In this document: one piece after another, positions 63,512 to 64,000 of the stretch
Numbering within the stretch: position 1 is the first letter of the stretch
Layout: each line of letters opens with the position of its first letter
Assembly (NCBI GenBank): GCA_029255685.2
Contig: CM055313.2
Span: forward strand, 22,297,079-22,361,078
DNA from: Silene conica
Taxonomy: Eukaryota > Streptophyta > Magnoliopsida > Caryophyllales > Caryophyllaceae
Direction: 5' to 3'
Length of the DNA: 64,000 nucleotides
Notes under the pieces: generated by a model
The model's database searches: none
The model's input: the letters and a program-made list of their open reading frames with translations, nothing else
Told to the model about the DNA's origin: nothing
Translations under genes and position numbers: made by a program

Positions 63512-64000
63512 TATTAACGAGTCAATGATGTTTTGATTATTGTAGCTCTCATAGTACAATCAAGTCAACCTAATTGGCTGTACAATACTGACCGCTTCGT
63601 TTTTATAATCTGTTTACACTTGGAAGTGGAAAAAATTAAAATTTAAAACTCTATATTCTATTCTTTTTTGTTTTAACAACTCATAAAATATGTAATATAG
63701 TTATCAAGGTATACTATTATTGACAAACTCTCAAACATCATCACCATAAAATTTTATATTAATGTATAAAATTCTCGATAATTTGATGGTCTAGGATAAT
63801 GAAGAGAGCAAATTTTTTGTCCCTTTTACGTATTTTATCTTATATCCCATTGGTTTTATCAGTAAATGTATCATATATCTAATGTACTACCATTTATATA
63901 GTTTCTGAGTATTATAATAATATTTTTGAGTTTTTTGTTTTAAAAATTATAAATATTTTTATAAAGTTTCTGGGTTCATTTATTAAAACATTAAGCTCAA
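63512..64000. other. Intergenic, no gene recognised
   Basis: AT-rich sequence with no supported feature. Confidence 0.5.

Overview
This window is plant nuclear DNA, almost certainly from a eudicot. It is AT-rich and carries one small plant-specific gene family member (DUF4408/DUF761). The rest is plant transposable elements: Ale- and Angela-type Copia, Athila- and Tat-type Gypsy, hAT, Tourist and Mutator-like miniature elements, and Helitrons. The species cannot be fixed from the sequence alone. I see no rRNA, no complete tRNA and no CRISPR.

Layout. 1-9357: gene-poor DNA with the single-exon DUF4408/DUF761 gene (2008-2703, minus), three Helitron-type termini or elements, a foldback repeat with a Tourist MITE in its centre, and a Mutator-like MITE. 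9363-14068: a decayed Ale Copia (minus). 14074-19323: a Helitron relic, a Tourist MITE, two non-autonomous hAT elements, a LINE-like retroposon and an old LTR fragment. 19375-28016: a young, nearly intact Angela-like Copia called C2 here (minus). 28271-50971: a three-level nest. A roughly 620-bp hAT element (TSD ATTTATAA) holds a 12.7-kb Athila Gypsy (TSD GTCCA, plus). That Athila holds a second Angela-like Copia, C3 (TSD ATAAA, minus), inside its 5' LTR and exactly at the LTR TATA box. 51240-62247: a Tat-lineage Gypsy, G2 (TSD ATAGA, minus), with two RNase H domains and a convergent, intron-containing additional ORF. A solo LTR of the C2 family (TSD GAGGC) splits that ORF. 62253-64000: AT-rich DNA with a second Mutator-like MITE.

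How the parts relate. The retroelement genes supply gag, protease, integrase, reverse transcriptase and RNase H for each element's own copying, but every autonomous-type element here has at least one stop or frameshift. C2 is closest to intact, with one in-frame stop in the gag zinc knuckle. All boundaries given as exact rest on LTR or TIR ends that match a target-site duplication read directly.

Most interesting signals. (1) A double stem-loop near the U3 end of the Angela-type LTRs, supported by five compensatory base-pair changes between C2 and C3. (2) Three hairpins in the Athila 3' untranslated region that share a core but have different, still complementary, arms. (3) A near-palindromic GC-rich word repeated in three separate parts of the Athila element, and a different one in the C2 leader. 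(4) An age paradox: the inner C3 has more diverged LTRs than the Athila it interrupts.
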